The translations under genes were made by a program, and so were the position numbers. Of a DNA stretch of 64,000 nucleotides, positions 35,973 through 46,341 are shown piece after piece (within the stretch, counting starts at the first letter, position 1; each line of letters opens with the position of its first letter). This stretch comes from an uncultured Clostridium sp. (GTDB lineage: Bacteria > Bacillota > Clostridia > Christensenellales > CAG-138), in the NCBI GenBank assembly GCA_900542285.1, contig UQNF01000003.1, forward strand, positions 1 through 64,000, read 5' to 3'. The notes below the pieces were generated by a model. It was not told where the DNA came from. It was given only the letters and a program-made list of their open reading frames with translations, and searched no databases.

Positions 35973-36518
35973 GTGATTGACATTGGGGATAAGATCAAGC
36001 GGCTGCGGCTAAAGCTTGGATTAACTCAGGAAGAACTTGCGGCGAGGACGGAACTGTCTAAGGGATTTATCTCTCAGCTGGAACGAAATCTAACATCTCC
36101 TTCCATATCTACACTTATGGACATATTGGAGGCGCTCGGAACCGATATTGCAAGCTTTTTTGCAAATGACGGAGTAAACGAGAAGGTCATCTTCTCGCCG
36201 GATGATATGTTCGAAAATGCTGACGAGGAGCTTGGCGTAAACATTTGCTGGCTGGTTCCGAATGCGCAGAAGAATGCACTCGAACCAATACTTGTAACGC
36301 TTAGCGAGAACGGAAGCTCTGTGCCCGACGATCCCCATGACGGAGAGGAGTTCGGTTATGTGCTCTCGGGGAATATCGTCCTTGTTATCGGTAATAGAGA
36401 GCTCAAGCTTAAAAAAGGAGACAGCTTCTGCTTTAAGCCTCTTGAGACTCATTATATTAAAAACCCTGCAAAGCGTGAAGCCAGGGTTATCTGGGTGACA
36501 ACACCGCCGTCATTCTAA
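35973..36518 (+). CDS. XRE-family regulator with C-terminal cupin (PotR/PuuR-like)
   Basis: A 181-residue transcription factor. HTH_XRE at about 5-60 (IKRLRLKLGLTQEELAARTE, SKGFISQLERN), cupin domain at about 105-178 (HDGEEFGYVLSGNIVLVIG, KKGDSFCFKPLETHYIKNP) that senses a small ligand. Immediately precedes potABCD, so it likely senses polyamines and controls the operon. GTG 35973 has AAGGAG eight bases upstream; upstream ATGs give a non-homologous N-terminus. Confidence 0.88.
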   Translation: MIDIGDKIKRLRLKLGLTQEELAARTELSKGFISQLERNLTSPSISTLMDILEALGTDIASFFANDGVNEKVIFSPDDMFENADEELGVNICWLVPNAQKNALEPILVTLSENGSSVPDDPHDGEEFGYVLSGNIVLVIGNRELKLKKGDSFCFKPLETHYIKNPAKREARVIWVTTPPSF

Positions 36519-36543
36519 TAGATGCTAAGGTAGGTTATTGATT

Positions 36544-37662
36544 ATGGAAAGTAAACGCTTGATTGAGCTGGTTGGAGTCAGCAAGGATTTCGACGGAGAT
36601 ATTGCGCTTGACAATATCAACCTTTATATTCGGGATGGTGAATTCCTGACGCTGTTGGGACCCTCCGGATGCGGAAAGACCACGATGCTCAGGCTCATTG
36701 CCGGCTTCAGCATGCCTTCCTCCGGCAAGATAATCATGGACGGAAAGGACTTGACCTCCGTCCCTCCGTATAAGCGCCGGATCAATACCGTATTCCAGAA
36801 ATATGCGCTGTTTCCGCACCTGAACGTGTTTGATAATATCGCCTTCGGACTGAACATCAAAAAGCTGCCCAAGCATGTTATCAAGGAAAAAGTAATGGAA
36901 ATGCTTGCTCTCGTCAACCTGTCCGGCTATGAGAACCGCTATATTGAGCAGCTCTCGGGAGGACAGCAGCAGCGTGTGGCAATTGCCCGTGCGCTTGTAA
37001 ACGAACCCGAAGTGCTCTTGCTTGACGAACCTCTCGGCGCGCTGGATCTGAAGCTAAGAAAGGGGATGCAGCTTGAGCTCAAGCGTATGCAGCAAAAGCT
37101 TGGCATCACGTTTATCTATGTCACTCATGACCAAGAGGAAGCCTTGACCATGAGCGACACTATCGTAGTAATGAACCATGGTGTGATACAACAGATAGGC
37201 ACTCCGATGGATGTCTATAATGAGCCTAAGAACCAGTTCGTTGCCAAGTTCATCGGCGAAAGCAATATCTTTCCGTCTACAATGGTTCGCGACTACCTTG
37301 TCAATATCAACGGCATCGAATACGAATGCGTCGATAAGGGCTTTGGCTGCAATAATCCTGTTGATGTTGTCGTCAGACCGGAGGATGTTGATTTTATCGA
37401 CCCGGCGGACGCTAAGCTTACCGGAATTGTGAAATCTGTCATTTTTATGGGCGTTCACTATGAGTTTCGCGTAGACTGCGGAGGCAGCATTTGGCTCGTG
37501 CATTCCACCGACTATGTGGAACCCGATACAAAAGTCGGAATTCAGATCCTTCCCGACGCTATACACGTCATGAAGGCGCAGGAGCTTCCTCCCGAGCGCG
37601 AACTCACAGAGGAAGAGCTGGAGCAGAGGGAATTGGCGCGCGAGGATGAGGAACAGTCATGA
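36544..37662 (+). CDS. potA: Spermidine/putrescine ABC transporter ATPase PotA
   Basis: A 372-residue ATPase. Walker [10 protein letters not shown], signature [15 protein letters not shown], Walker [17 protein letters not shown]-loop [11 protein letters not shown]-terminal TOBE domain (about 290-355) with a final acidic tail. Overlaps potB by four bases. Confidence 0.95.
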   Translation: MESKRLIELVGVSKDFDGDIALDNINLYIRDGEFLTLLGPSGCGKTTMLRLIAGFSMPSSGKIIMDGKDLTSVPPYKRRINTVFQKYALFPHLNVFDNIAFGLNIKKLPKHVIKEKVMEMLALVNLSGYENRYIEQLSGGQQQRVAIARALVNEPEVLLLDEPLGALDLKLRKGMQLELKRMQQKLGITFIYVTHDQEEALTMSDTIVVMNHGVIQQIGTPMDVYNEPKNQFVAKFIGESNIFPSTMVRDYLVNINGIEYECVDKGFGCNNPVDVVVRPEDVDFIDPADAKLTGIVKSVIFMGVHYEFRVDCGGSIWLVHSTDYVEPDTKVGIQILPDAIHVMKAQELPPERELTEEELEQRELAREDEEQS

Positions 37663-38486
37663 AAAGAAATGCTTTAGCGTATCCGTATATTGCGATATGG
37701 CTTCCCATTTTCATTATTGTGCCGATGATCTTCATTGCATATTACGCATTCTTTGATAATGGCCATTTCACATTGGAATTTGTGCGGAATCTGAAGGATG
37801 CGATGTATTGGAAGGTGCTTCTTCGGTCGGCTTGGCTAGCACTGAGAGCTACGCTCATCTGTCTCCTCATCGGATATCCGGTGGCGTACATGCTTTCAAA
37901 CATGAAGAAATCCGTTGCAACAATGCTTTCTATATTCTACATACTACCGATGTGGATGAATGCTTTGCTAAGGACTTATGCATGGAAGGTGCTTCTGGCG
38001 GACGGAGGTATTTTCTCGGTGATTTTGGGCTGGTTCGGTCTTGGCGATGTTCAGCTGCTGTATACCGAGGGGGCGGTCTTATTGGGTACCGTTTATAACT
38101 TCCTACCGTTTATGATAATGCCCATATACACCACCCTCATGAAGCTGGACAAGTCATATCTTGAAGCTGCAAGGGATCTTGGCGCAAACGGCATACAAAC
38201 ATTTTTCAAAGTCGTACTTCCGCTGTCCAAGTCAGGCGTGATCTCCGGAATAACGATGGTGCTGGTTCCTGCAATGTCGACCTTTGCAATTTCCAAGCTG
38301 CTTGGCGGCGCAAATCACGCACTTTTAGGAGATCTCATTGAACAGAAGTTCCTGCTTAGCAGCACGGGATACGGTATGGGCTCGATCCTTTCGCTGATTC
38401 TGCTCGTACTGGTATTCATTTCAACCGCGATAATGCGTTTTGTTGAAAAGAATACCGGAGAAGAGGAAGGGGGTACTCTTTGGTGA
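37659..38486 (+). CDS. potB: Spermidine/putrescine ABC transporter permease PotB
   Basis: A 275-residue membrane protein with six predicted helices and the permease EAA loop [21 protein letters not shown]. Overlaps potA and potC, so the three are translated in a chain. Confidence 0.94.
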   Translation: MKRNALAYPYIAIWLPIFIIVPMIFIAYYAFFDNGHFTLEFVRNLKDAMYWKVLLRSAWLALRATLICLLIGYPVAYMLSNMKKSVATMLSIFYILPMWMNALLRTYAWKVLLADGGIFSVILGWFGLGDVQLLYTEGAVLLGTVYNFLPFMIMPIYTTLMKLDKSYLEAARDLGANGIQTFFKVVLPLSKSGVISGITMVLVPAMSTFAISKLLGGANHALLGDLIEQKFLLSSTGYGMGSILSLILLVLVFISTAIMRFVEKNTGEEEGGTLW

Positions 38487-39304
38487 GAAAGGTCGGAGGC
38501 ATTTTCAAATGGGTTTATCTGGCGCTCACGCTCATATTCCTGTACGCGCCCATTGCCGTGCTCATAATCTTCTCGTTCACCGATTCGAAGACTATGAGCA
38601 AATGGAACGGCTTTACACTATCCGCATACCGTGATATGTTTAACGATGCCGCGCTGATGCAGGCATTGAAGGTCACGCTAATAGTTGCGATCGTTTCGTC
38701 CATCGCAGCTACGATAATAGGTACCACCGCTGCAATCGGAATCAACTCCATGAAGCGAAGGAGAAGGTTGGCGATAGAGAACATATCGCAGCTCCCAATG
38801 ATAAATCCCGATTTGGTGACCGGTATCAGTCTTATGATGCTGTTCTCGGTTGTCGGACTTAGCAGTAAGCTCGGATATTTGAGGCTTATTCTTGCGCATA
38901 CCACCTTCAATATTCCGTATGTCATGTTTTCTGTGCTGCCAAAGCTCAGGCAAAGCTCCAATCTTTTGTATGAGGCGGCGCTGGATCTTGGCTGTAAGCC
39001 TACGCAGGCGCTGTGGAAGGTCGTCCTGCCGGATATTATGCCCGGCGTAATAAGCGGTTTTATCATGGCGTTCACACTGTCGATAGATGACTTTGTGATA
39101 AGCTGGTTCGTTGCGGACGGTGTGCAGAACCTGTCCATCTATATTTATGGACTGGCGAAACGAGGAATATCAACGAAGATCAATGCATTCTCTGCTCTGA
39201 TGTTTGTTGTAGTGGTAACTCTGCTGCTGATAGTCAATATCAGGAGCATGAGGCAGGACAAGATTGATGCAGCCCAAAGAAAAAAGGTTGCAAAAACAAA
39301 CTGA
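38483..39304 (+). CDS. potC: Spermidine/putrescine ABC transporter permease PotC
   Basis: A 273-residue membrane protein with six helices and the EAA loop YEAALDLGCKPTQALWKVVLP. GTG 38483 (GTGA overlap with potB) is preferred over TTG 38480; GGAAGGGGG lies upstream. Confidence 0.94.
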   Translation: MRKVGGIFKWVYLALTLIFLYAPIAVLIIFSFTDSKTMSKWNGFTLSAYRDMFNDAALMQALKVTLIVAIVSSIAATIIGTTAAIGINSMKRRRRLAIENISQLPMINPDLVTGISLMMLFSVVGLSSKLGYLRLILAHTTFNIPYVMFSVLPKLRQSSNLLYEAALDLGCKPTQALWKVVLPDIMPGVISGFIMAFTLSIDDFVISWFVADGVQNLSIYIYGLAKRGISTKINAFSALMFVVVVTLLLIVNIRSMRQDKIDAAQRKKVAKTN

Positions 39305-39347
39305 GTATGCTATTATTAGCAATTATTAATGAAAGGTATTGAATGAA

Positions 39348-40409
39348 ATGAAAAGAATAATCGCTATCGCACTTATTATCGTTATGGCTGTCGCTTCAAT
39401 GATCTTCCTGACTGCATGCGTTGACGACTCAAAAACGATTTACGTTCTTAACTGGGGGGATTATATCGACCCCGATCTGATAAAGCAGTTTGAATCTGAA
39501 ACCGGATACAAGATCAAGTATTCCACCATGACCAGCAATGAAGAGATGATGATCAAGCTTCGCAGCTCAGACTGCATCTATGATCTGTGCTTCCCTTCGG
39601 ATTATATCATTGAGAAACTTATTGCCGAAGATCTGCTTGCAGAGATAAACTTTGATAATATTCCAAACTACAAAAATATTGATGAAAGATTTTTGGAGTT
39701 CACCGAACAGTTTGACCCGGGCAACAAGTATTCGGTTCCTTATATGTGGGGAACTGTTGGCATAGTCTATAATACCGAAAAGGTTCAGGAGCCTGTTGAC
39801 AGCTGGAGCATTCTTTGGGATGAAAAGTATTCAGGTCAGGTCCTTATGTATGACAGCATGAGGGACAGCATCGGAATAACCCTTTTGATGCTTGGCTATG
39901 ATATTAATACCAGGAATGCCGATGAGGTTGCCGCTGCGCGTGATGCGCTCATCGCTCAGAAGAACATCAGGAAGGGCTTCTTTGGTGATGATATCAAGGA
40001 TGCAATGATCAATGAACAGGGCGCTCTTGCCGTGGTCTATTCCGGCGATGCCATGATGTGCATCGATCCCGAGTACGGTAATTCCAAGCTGGCATACGCT
40101 GTTCCGAATGAGGGAAGCAATGTCTGGATCGATAATATGATTATTCCCAAGACCAGCACCAAGCAGGCCATCGTTGAGGAGTTCATCAACTTCCTCTGTG
40201 ACCCTGAGGTTGCAATGCAGAACACCCAGTACATCGGCTATTCCACCACTAATAAGGCTGCGCTTGAGCTTATGGATAAGGAATGGACCGAGAACCCGGT
40301 CTATAATCCTCCGCAGGACGTACTTGACAGATGTACGATTTTCCATGACCTTGGCGACTTCCTGAATGTGTTTGAGGAAGCATGGAATAAGGTCTATTTT
40401 GAAAACTGA
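39348..40409 (+). CDS. potD: Spermidine/putrescine-binding lipoprotein PotD
   Basis: A 353-residue extracellular solute-binding protein, lipidated at Cys in FLTACVDD. Polyamine-binding family features are [19 protein letters not shown] at the mature N-terminus and [16 protein letters not shown]. Captures putrescine or spermidine for PotABC. The start at 39348 rather than TTG 39339 fits the signal peptide. Confidence 0.94.
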   Translation: MKRIIAIALIIVMAVASMIFLTACVDDSKTIYVLNWGDYIDPDLIKQFESETGYKIKYSTMTSNEEMMIKLRSSDCIYDLCFPSDYIIEKLIAEDLLAEINFDNIPNYKNIDERFLEFTEQFDPGNKYSVPYMWGTVGIVYNTEKVQEPVDSWSILWDEKYSGQVLMYDSMRDSIGITLLMLGYDINTRNADEVAAARDALIAQKNIRKGFFGDDIKDAMINEQGALAVVYSGDAMMCIDPEYGNSKLAYAVPNEGSNVWIDNMIIPKTSTKQAIVEEFINFLCDPEVAMQNTQYIGYSTTNKAALELMDKEWTENPVYNPPQDVLDRCTIFHDLGDFLNVFEEAWNKVYFEN

Positions 40410-40434
40410 TACCGACAACAATAAGGAGACTTTT

Positions 40435-41817
40435 ATGATTAGACTTTATGAACTTCACAAGGATCCTGCAAAGTACGCAGGTGACATTGAGGTTTCCGGC
40501 TGGATAAAGACCGCAAGAGAGAGCAAGAACGTTGGCTTCATCGAGCTTGGCGACGGGTCTGCTTTCAGGAGCGTTCAGGTGGTTTATGAGCATGACGCTA
40601 TCCCCGAGGACGTCAGCAAGTGTTTCTCAACCGGCTCTGCTATCACCGTAAGGGGTGAGCTGGTACTTACTCCCGACGCAAAGCAGCCGTTTGAGATTCA
40701 TGCAAAGGAAGTCGTGATCGAGGGCGAATGCCCTTCGGATTATCCGCTTCAAAAGAAGCGTCACAGCCTTGAATACCTCCGCACCATTCAGCATCTCAGA
40801 CCCCGTACAAACACCTTTCAGGCTGTTTTCCGTGTGCGCAGCGTAGTTGCCCAGGCGATACACCGCTTCTTCGATGAGCGCGGGTTTGTTTATGTACACA
40901 CTCCTTTGTTTACAGGCAGCGACTGTGAGGGTGCAGGCGAGATGTTCCGCGTTACAACCCTCGATATGGATAACCCTCCCAAGACGGAGGACGGAAAGGT
41001 CGACTTCTCCAAGGACTTCTTTGGGAAGCCCTGTAACCTGACCGTCAGCGGCCAGCTGCATGGCGAAGCCTTTGCACTTGCATTCCGCGATATTTATACC
41101 TTCGGCCCGACCTTCCGCGCCGAAAACAGCAACACCGCTCGCCATGCCGCAGAGTTTTGGCAAATAGAGCCCGAAATGGCGTTCTGCGATCTCAACGGAT
41201 ACATGGACACTGCGGAAGCAATGATTAAGTACATCATCAATACGGTGCTTGAACGCTGCCCCGATGAGATGAACTTCTTCAACCAGTATATGGATAAGAC
41301 TTTGCTGGAAAGGCTTAACCATGTCGTCAACTCAGATTTTGTTCGCTGCAGCTATACGAAAGCGGTTGAGCTGCTGCTAGCGTCCGGACAGGAATTCCAG
41401 TATCCCGTCTATTGGGGCTGCGACCTTCAGACCGAGCATGAGCGTTATATCTGTGAGCAGATCTACAACTCTCCGGTGTTCCTGACCGATTATCCGGCAG
41501 AGATCAAGAGCTTCTATATGCGTCTTAATGACGACGGCAAGACCGTTGCGGCGGCTGACCTTCTCGTTCCCGGCGTAGGCGAGATAATCGGAGGCAGTCA
41601 GCGCGAGGAGCGTTATGATGTCCTCAAGAAGAAGATTGAAGATCTCGGTATGGATATGAGCTACTATGAGTGGTATCTTGACCTTCGCAAGTATGGCGGA
41701 GTTAAGCACGCCGGCTTTGGTTTGGGATTTGAGCGCATACTCATGTATCTGACCGGTGTCAGCAACATCCGTGATGTTACTCCGTTCCCGAGAACGACCG
41801 GAAGCATGGAGCTTTAA
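40435..41817 (+). CDS. asnS: Asparagine-tRNA ligase
   Basis: A 460-residue class IIb synthetase. N-terminal OB fold ([19 protein letters not shown]), then the catalytic core with motif 2 ([20 protein letters not shown]) and motif 3 ([15 protein letters not shown]). The SNTARHA stretch marks Asn rather than Asp specificity. AAGGAG precedes ATG 40435; the longer frame includes the potD 3' end. Confidence 0.96.
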   Translation: MIRLYELHKDPAKYAGDIEVSGWIKTARESKNVGFIELGDGSAFRSVQVVYEHDAIPEDVSKCFSTGSAITVRGELVLTPDAKQPFEIHAKEVVIEGECPSDYPLQKKRHSLEYLRTIQHLRPRTNTFQAVFRVRSVVAQAIHRFFDERGFVYVHTPLFTGSDCEGAGEMFRVTTLDMDNPPKTEDGKVDFSKDFFGKPCNLTVSGQLHGEAFALAFRDIYTFGPTFRAENSNTARHAAEFWQIEPEMAFCDLNGYMDTAEAMIKYIINTVLERCPDEMNFFNQYMDKTLLERLNHVVNSDFVRCSYTKAVELLLASGQEFQYPVYWGCDLQTEHERYICEQIYNSPVFLTDYPAEIKSFYMRLNDDGKTVAAADLLVPGVGEIIGGSQREERYDVLKKKIEDLGMDMSYYEWYLDLRKYGGVKHAGFGLGFERILMYLTGVSNIRDVTPFPRTTGSMEL

Positions 41818-41831
41818 GATAATCGCATAAC

Positions 41832-41862
41832 AGCCCACAGGCATGAGCTTGCGGGCTTTTAC
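41832..41862 (+). terminator. asnS terminator
   Basis: AGCCC-A-CAGGC / GCTTG-C-GGGCT stem with ATGA loop, followed by TTTTA. Confidence 0.8.
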
Positions 41863-41923
41863 TATTGAGTGCATACTTTCGTTGACCGTGAAATAAAGCG
41901 TATAAAGCTGAATAGGAGGCAAA

Positions 41924-43879
41924 ATGAAGGACGGATTTATTAAGGTGGCTGCCTGCTCGCCCAAAATCAGGCTTGCAGACACAAAATATAACGCAGACAG
42001 AATAATCGATTCGATTCGGAAAGCGGATGGGCAGGGAGTTAAGCTGCTGGTATTTCCGGAGCTGGTTTTGACCGGCTCGACCTGCGGCGAACTCTTCCTG
42101 CAGGACGCTCTGCTGGATTCGGTATTGATACAGCTTAAGCGAATTATTGACGAGACAAAGGAATGCACGCTCGTTTCGGTTATCGGCGCACCACTTAAGC
42201 ACGACGATTGCATCTATAATTGCGCAGTTGTTTTGGCCGGGGGCAGCGCTGCAGGTATCACCGTCAAGCGAAGCAATAATGATCAGCGTTATTTTTCTTC
42301 GCCGGGAGCAGTGATAGCTGATATGTTCAGCGAACTTGGCACATGTTTCGGAGACAAGAATACGATATATAAATGCGAATTCATGGAGGAATTTTCGTTT
42401 GGCGTAGAGATAGGCGGCGATTGTATGCTTGCAGATTCCGGGAGCGAGATGCCGAGTAGTAACTGTGCCAGGATAATTGTCAATCCGGCCGCGGATGCGG
42501 AACTCATCGGCAGCGCCGGGTGGAGAAAGAGCTTTGCCGGCGTTGAGTCTCAAAAAACAATTTCTGCATACATCTATTGCGGAGCAGGTGAAGGCGAATC
42601 AACCACCGATATGGTCTTCTCGGGGCATAGTTTTATCTATGAAAACGGAGAGCTGTTGGCGGAGAACGAGCCGTTCTCGGGAAATGGGCTTCTCATTTCA
42701 GAAGTCGATCTTGGCAGACTTGCCTTCGACAGAAGAAAGAGAAACAGAATCACGCGTTCCACGAAAAACGATAGAGTGTTTTCGCTATGCACTGTACAGA
42801 CTGAGTATGAAAACTATGAGGATCATTTGGCTGAATACAAACAAAGGGCATTCATAGATACGAAGCTTACACGGCGATTTGACAGACTCCCGTTTTTGCC
42901 CAAGGATAGAAGGGAAATGCATTCAAGGGCCGAAAGCATTTTGATGATGCAGGCTGCAAGCCTTAAAAGCAGGGCAGAGCATATTCATACAAATGCGCTG
43001 CTTATCGGTATCTCCGGAGGGTTGGATTCATGCCTCGCTCTGCTTGCCTGCGTAAAGGCTTGTGATTTGATGAAGGTTGACAGGCAGTTTGTTCATGCCG
43101 TTACAATGCCATGCTTTGGAACAACGGAACACACCAAGAACAACGCCGTAGAGCTTTGCGACGCGCTTGGCGTTACGCTTCACACCGTACCGATCGCCGA
43201 AGCGGTTCGCAGGCACTTCTCTGACATTGGACACGATGAAGGCGACCATGATGCGACTTATGAAAATGCTCAGGCGAGGATGAGGACGCTCGTGCTGATG
43301 GACATGGCAAATTCTCTTAACGGAATAGTTGTTGGCACCGGAGATCTTTCGGAGCTTGCACTTGGCTGGGCGACATATAATGGCGACCATATGAGCATGT
43401 ACGGAGTTAATGCCGGCATTCCAAAGACGTTGATAAGACAGATAGTGCGCAGCTATGCGGAGACCTGCGGTGATGACAGAATCAGGGAAGTGCTTATGAG
43501 CATATTGGATACACCAATTTCTCCCGAGCTCCTTCCTGCGGAAACGGATGGCAGGATAGCTCAAAAGACCGAGGATCTTGTGGGTCCGTACGAGCTGCAC
43601 GATTTCTTCCTCTATTATGTGGTCAGATACGGATACAGCCCTGTAAAACTTTACCGCGTTGCCAAGGAAGCATTTAGGGGTACCGAGTTTGATGATGCAG
43701 AGATATTGAAGTGGCTCAAGAACTTCTATAGGAGGTTCTTCAGCCAACAGTTCAAACGCAGCTGTATGCCGGACGGGCCAAAGGTCGGCACTGTCGGGCT
43801 TTCGCCAAGAGGTGATTGGAACATGCCGAGCGATGCAAACGCAAGAATATGGCTCGATGAACTGAATACGCTTGAATAG
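41924..43879 (+). CDS. nadE: NAD+ synthetase, glutamine-type architecture with altered glutaminase site
   Basis: A 651-residue two-domain enzyme that amidates nicotinate adenine dinucleotide. C-terminal synthetase domain is intact (GISGGLDSCLALLA P-loop, GTGDLSELALGWATYNGDH). The N-terminal nitrilase-type domain has Glu46 (FPELVLTG) and a possible Lys115. However, the usual Cys of the VEICED motif is Gly164 (GVEIGGDC), and the normal LPNYxEFYE segment is shortened (KRSNNDQRYF). The glutaminase may therefore be inactive and the enzyme ammonia-dependent; Cys167 is the only nearby thiol. Confidence 0.9.
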   Translation: MKDGFIKVAACSPKIRLADTKYNADRIIDSIRKADGQGVKLLVFPELVLTGSTCGELFLQDALLDSVLIQLKRIIDETKECTLVSVIGAPLKHDDCIYNCAVVLAGGSAAGITVKRSNNDQRYFSSPGAVIADMFSELGTCFGDKNTIYKCEFMEEFSFGVEIGGDCMLADSGSEMPSSNCARIIVNPAADAELIGSAGWRKSFAGVESQKTISAYIYCGAGEGESTTDMVFSGHSFIYENGELLAENEPFSGNGLLISEVDLGRLAFDRRKRNRITRSTKNDRVFSLCTVQTEYENYEDHLAEYKQRAFIDTKLTRRFDRLPFLPKDRREMHSRAESILMMQAASLKSRAEHIHTNALLIGISGGLDSCLALLACVKACDLMKVDRQFVHAVTMPCFGTTEHTKNNAVELCDALGVTLHTVPIAEAVRRHFSDIGHDEGDHDATYENAQARMRTLVLMDMANSLNGIVVGTGDLSELALGWATYNGDHMSMYGVNAGIPKTLIRQIVRSYAETCGDDRIREVLMSILDTPISPELLPAETDGRIAQKTEDLVGPYELHDFFLYYVVRYGYSPVKLYRVAKEAFRGTEFDDAEILKWLKNFYRRFFSQQFKRSCMPDGPKVGTVGLSPRGDWNMPSDANARIWLDELNTLE

Positions 43880-43892
43880 TGTTATTCTCTTC

Positions 43893-43921
43893 GGGATTCG
43901 CAAATGCGCGGATCCCTTTTT
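43893..43921 (+). terminator. nadE terminator
   Basis: GGGATTCGC (43893-43901) / GCGGATCCC (43908-43916) with one G-U pair, followed by five T. Confidence 0.85.
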
Positions 43922-43977
43922 GCATAATTAGGCTAAAAAACGAGAAACTACTACTGATAAATGCATTTGGAGGTAGT

Positions 43978-45018
43978 ATGGGAAGGATCGGAAAACATTC
44001 GTTCGTTTTGGAACGCCGACCGCATATTGTTTCATCGGCAAGCTATGTTGGAGATAAAGAAGGCAAGGGTCCTCTCGGAGGATGCTTTGATGTTGTATGC
44101 AAGGATGATACGCTTGGCCTTGACAGCTGGGAACAGGCTGAAAGCAGGATGTTTGAAAGCAGCGTAAGGGTCGCGCTTGCCAAGTTTGGGGCTCAGAGTT
44201 CGGATCTTAGCTGCCTTATGGGAGGCGATTTGCTCAATCAGATAATATCGGCAGGCTTTGCCGCAAGAGAGATAAGAGCTCCGTTTCTCGGACTCTATGG
44301 TGCATGCTCAACCATATGCGAGGGTATTGTTGTAGGCAGCATGCTTGTGGACGGAGGCTATATGGATATGGTCGCCTGCGCCGCCAGCAGTCATTTTTCA
44401 TCCGCCGAACGCCAATACCGCTATCCATTGGAGATGGGCGTGCAGGAAACGCCGACTGCTCAGCGAACGGTGACCGGCGCAGGCTGCGTTATTATAAAGG
44501 ATCCCGACAATCTCTGCGGCGATTATCCGTTTATGAATATAGTGGTTACTGGCGGTACTGTCGGGAGCGTTGAGGATTATGGCATTACGGATGCAAATAA
44601 CATGGGCGCTGCTATGGCGCCGGCGGCGGCAGAAACGATATGCACGCATTTTAAGGATACAAATACGACCCCGAGGGACTATGACAGGATCATAACAGGA
44701 GACCTTGGAAAGTTCGGAACGGAGATGCTGTATGAGCTTTGCTCATCCCAGGGATACAACATCAGCGGCAGACATGATGATTGCGGAAAGCTGATGTTTT
44801 CGGAGGAGCAGAATGTCGTCTGCGGTGGCAGCGGCTGGGGCTGCGCTGCTACCGTCCTTTCCGGTCATTTACTGCCGATGCTGGAAAGTGGAAAATACAG
44901 GCGAATCCTTTTCCTCGCAACAGGAGCGTTGCTTAGCCCTGTCAGCAGTTTGCAGGGCGAAAGCATTCCGTCAATAGCGCACGCAATAGTAATTGAGCAT
45001 TCGGAGGAACAAAGATGA
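43978..45018 (+). CDS. spoVAD: Stage V sporulation protein AD
   Basis: A 346-residue thiolase-like protein of the SpoVA channel; SpoVAD binds dipicolinic acid for uptake into the forespore. Characteristic stretches are LGLYGACSTICEGI, SSHFSSAERQYRYPLE, and GGSGWGCAATVL. GGAGG lies four bases before ATG 43978. Overlaps spoVAE by four bases. The usual upstream partner spoVAC is absent; nadE lies there instead. Confidence 0.95.
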   Translation: MGRIGKHSFVLERRPHIVSSASYVGDKEGKGPLGGCFDVVCKDDTLGLDSWEQAESRMFESSVRVALAKFGAQSSDLSCLMGGDLLNQIISAGFAAREIRAPFLGLYGACSTICEGIVVGSMLVDGGYMDMVACAASSHFSSAERQYRYPLEMGVQETPTAQRTVTGAGCVIIKDPDNLCGDYPFMNIVVTGGTVGSVEDYGITDANNMGAAMAPAAAETICTHFKDTNTTPRDYDRIITGDLGKFGTEMLYELCSSQGYNISGRHDDCGKLMFSEEQNVVCGGSGWGCAATVLSGHLLPMLESGKYRRILFLATGALLSPVSSLQGESIPSIAHAIVIEHSEEQR

Positions 45019-45383
45019 GCAGCATAACGGACTATTTATTGGCATTCGTGATCGGAGGAGCGATATGCGTTGTTGGTGAACTGCTGATGAGCTTGACCAG
45101 ATTGACACCGGCGAGAATACTTGTCATCTTCGTTACCGCAGGTGCGATTCTGACGGCGTTCGGACTGTATAAGCCGTTGATAGATATTGGCGGAGCCGGT
45201 GCATCCGTACCGCTCACCGGATTTGGCTATTCGCTTGCGGAAGGAGCGATCGAGGGCGCAAGAAGCGATGGATTGCTTGGCGCAATAACCGGAAGCATAA
45301 AAGCAACCGCTGCCGGAATAGCGGCAGCGATCTTCTTCGGATACTTATTCGCACTGATATTTACACCGAAAACCAAGGATTAG
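45015..45383 (+). CDS. spoVAE: Stage V sporulation protein AE (membrane subunit)
   Basis: A 122-residue protein with three to four membrane helices, GGAICVVGELLMSLTRLTPARILV and the central GGAGASVPLTGFG. Part of the SpoVA Ca-DPA channel in the inner spore membrane. Ends only four bases before the convergent coaW, with no terminator between. Confidence 0.93.
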   Translation: MSSITDYLLAFVIGGAICVVGELLMSLTRLTPARILVIFVTAGAILTAFGLYKPLIDIGGAGASVPLTGFGYSLAEGAIEGARSDGLLGAITGSIKATAAGIAAAIFFGYLFALIFTPKTKD

Positions 45384-45387
45384 TGCA

Positions 45388-46221
45388 TTATGACTCACAG
45401 CTGTCCTCATAATGAAGCGCAGCGCCGACTGCTGTTGCGAAAACAGCGTTTTCAGGGACGATGAATTCGATAGGGTATAGCGAGCGGCACATCTCGATTA
45501 TATCCATAAGCTGATGTATTTGAGTAAGCGCACCGGTCAGGATGACCTTCTTTACGCTAAGTCCGCGGCAAGCGAATACTGCCATAGTCAGTATTGTCTG
45601 CATAACCATGTTGATCAGGCCGAGAGCCATGTCGCTGTCACTTGCGTAGTCGCAGATATTGCCGAAATTAGCCGCAGTTATCTCCATGCCAAGCTTATCA
45701 ATATCGTTCTTTGAAATATCACCTACGGTCAAATCAACATTATGAAGCTGGCCCGTTTCGGCAAGTGTGCAGATGCTTTCAAAATCGGTGGAGCCTGTAA
45801 GCTTTCTTCCAAGCCCAGTGATAGTGCCTCCGCCGACGCCGCTGCCTCCAATATGCGAATATTGTTTGCCGTTGGCATGGATGAAGGCAGTGCCGGTGCC
45901 CATGCTGACGACGACAGCTTCATGTGTGTTTGCAAGCGCAAGCCCTCCGCGGGCGGTGGCGGAGAATTCCTCGATCCTGGTGGTAGGAATGCCGTATATG
46001 TCGCCGACCAGATATGAAGCGCCAACTCCGGTAATATAGATCCTGTCAACGTCGGAAAGGGAGAAACCGTTGGAGTTGATATAGTTTCCGAGCGCACCGT
46101 AGAGCGAAGTTATCTGGTCATAAGCCCGAACCATCATTGTTGAAAGCAGGGTTCCGTCATGCTTGAGTCCAACTATTTTAGTAGTTGAGCCTCCGACATC
46201 GATTCCAAGAATAATATTCAT
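45388..46221 (-). CDS. coaW: Type II pantothenate kinase
   Basis: A 277-residue ASKHA-fold kinase for the first step of CoA synthesis. Phosphate-1 loop LGIDVGGSTTKIVG, catalytic Glu in RIEEFSATARGG, and the adenosine region GTGTAFIHANG with GGSGVGGGTI. Resembles the staphylococcal and eukaryotic type, which are less sensitive to CoA feedback. CoaD is encoded at 3158. Confidence 0.9.
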   Translation of the reverse strand: MNIILGIDVGGSTTKIVGLKHDGTLLSTMMVRAYDQITSLYGALGNYINSNGFSLSDVDRIYITGVGASYLVGDIYGIPTTRIEEFSATARGGLALANTHEAVVVSMGTGTAFIHANGKQYSHIGGSGVGGGTITGLGRKLTGSTDFESICTLAETGQLHNVDLTVGDISKNDIDKLGMEITAANFGNICDYASDSDMALGLINMVMQTILTMAVFACRGLSVKKVILTGALTQIHQLMDIIEMCRSLYPIEFIVPENAVFATAVGAALHYEDSCES

Positions 46222-46298
46222 TAATTGAACCTTTCGTGGTGTATTGACACGGATTGATTATAGCGTATCGATAATAAAAAGTAAATACCCATCACAAC

Positions 46299-46329
46299 AG
46301 ACTCGGCACCGCAGAGCGATGCCGAGTCC
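46299..46329 (-). terminator. Hairpin between the aminotransferase gene and coaW
   Basis: GACTCGGCA / TGCCGAGTC nine-base stem with an 11-base loop, placed just after the aminotransferase stop. There is no long T-run. Confidence 0.5.
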
Positions 46330-46341
46330 GTTTAGCTTAGC

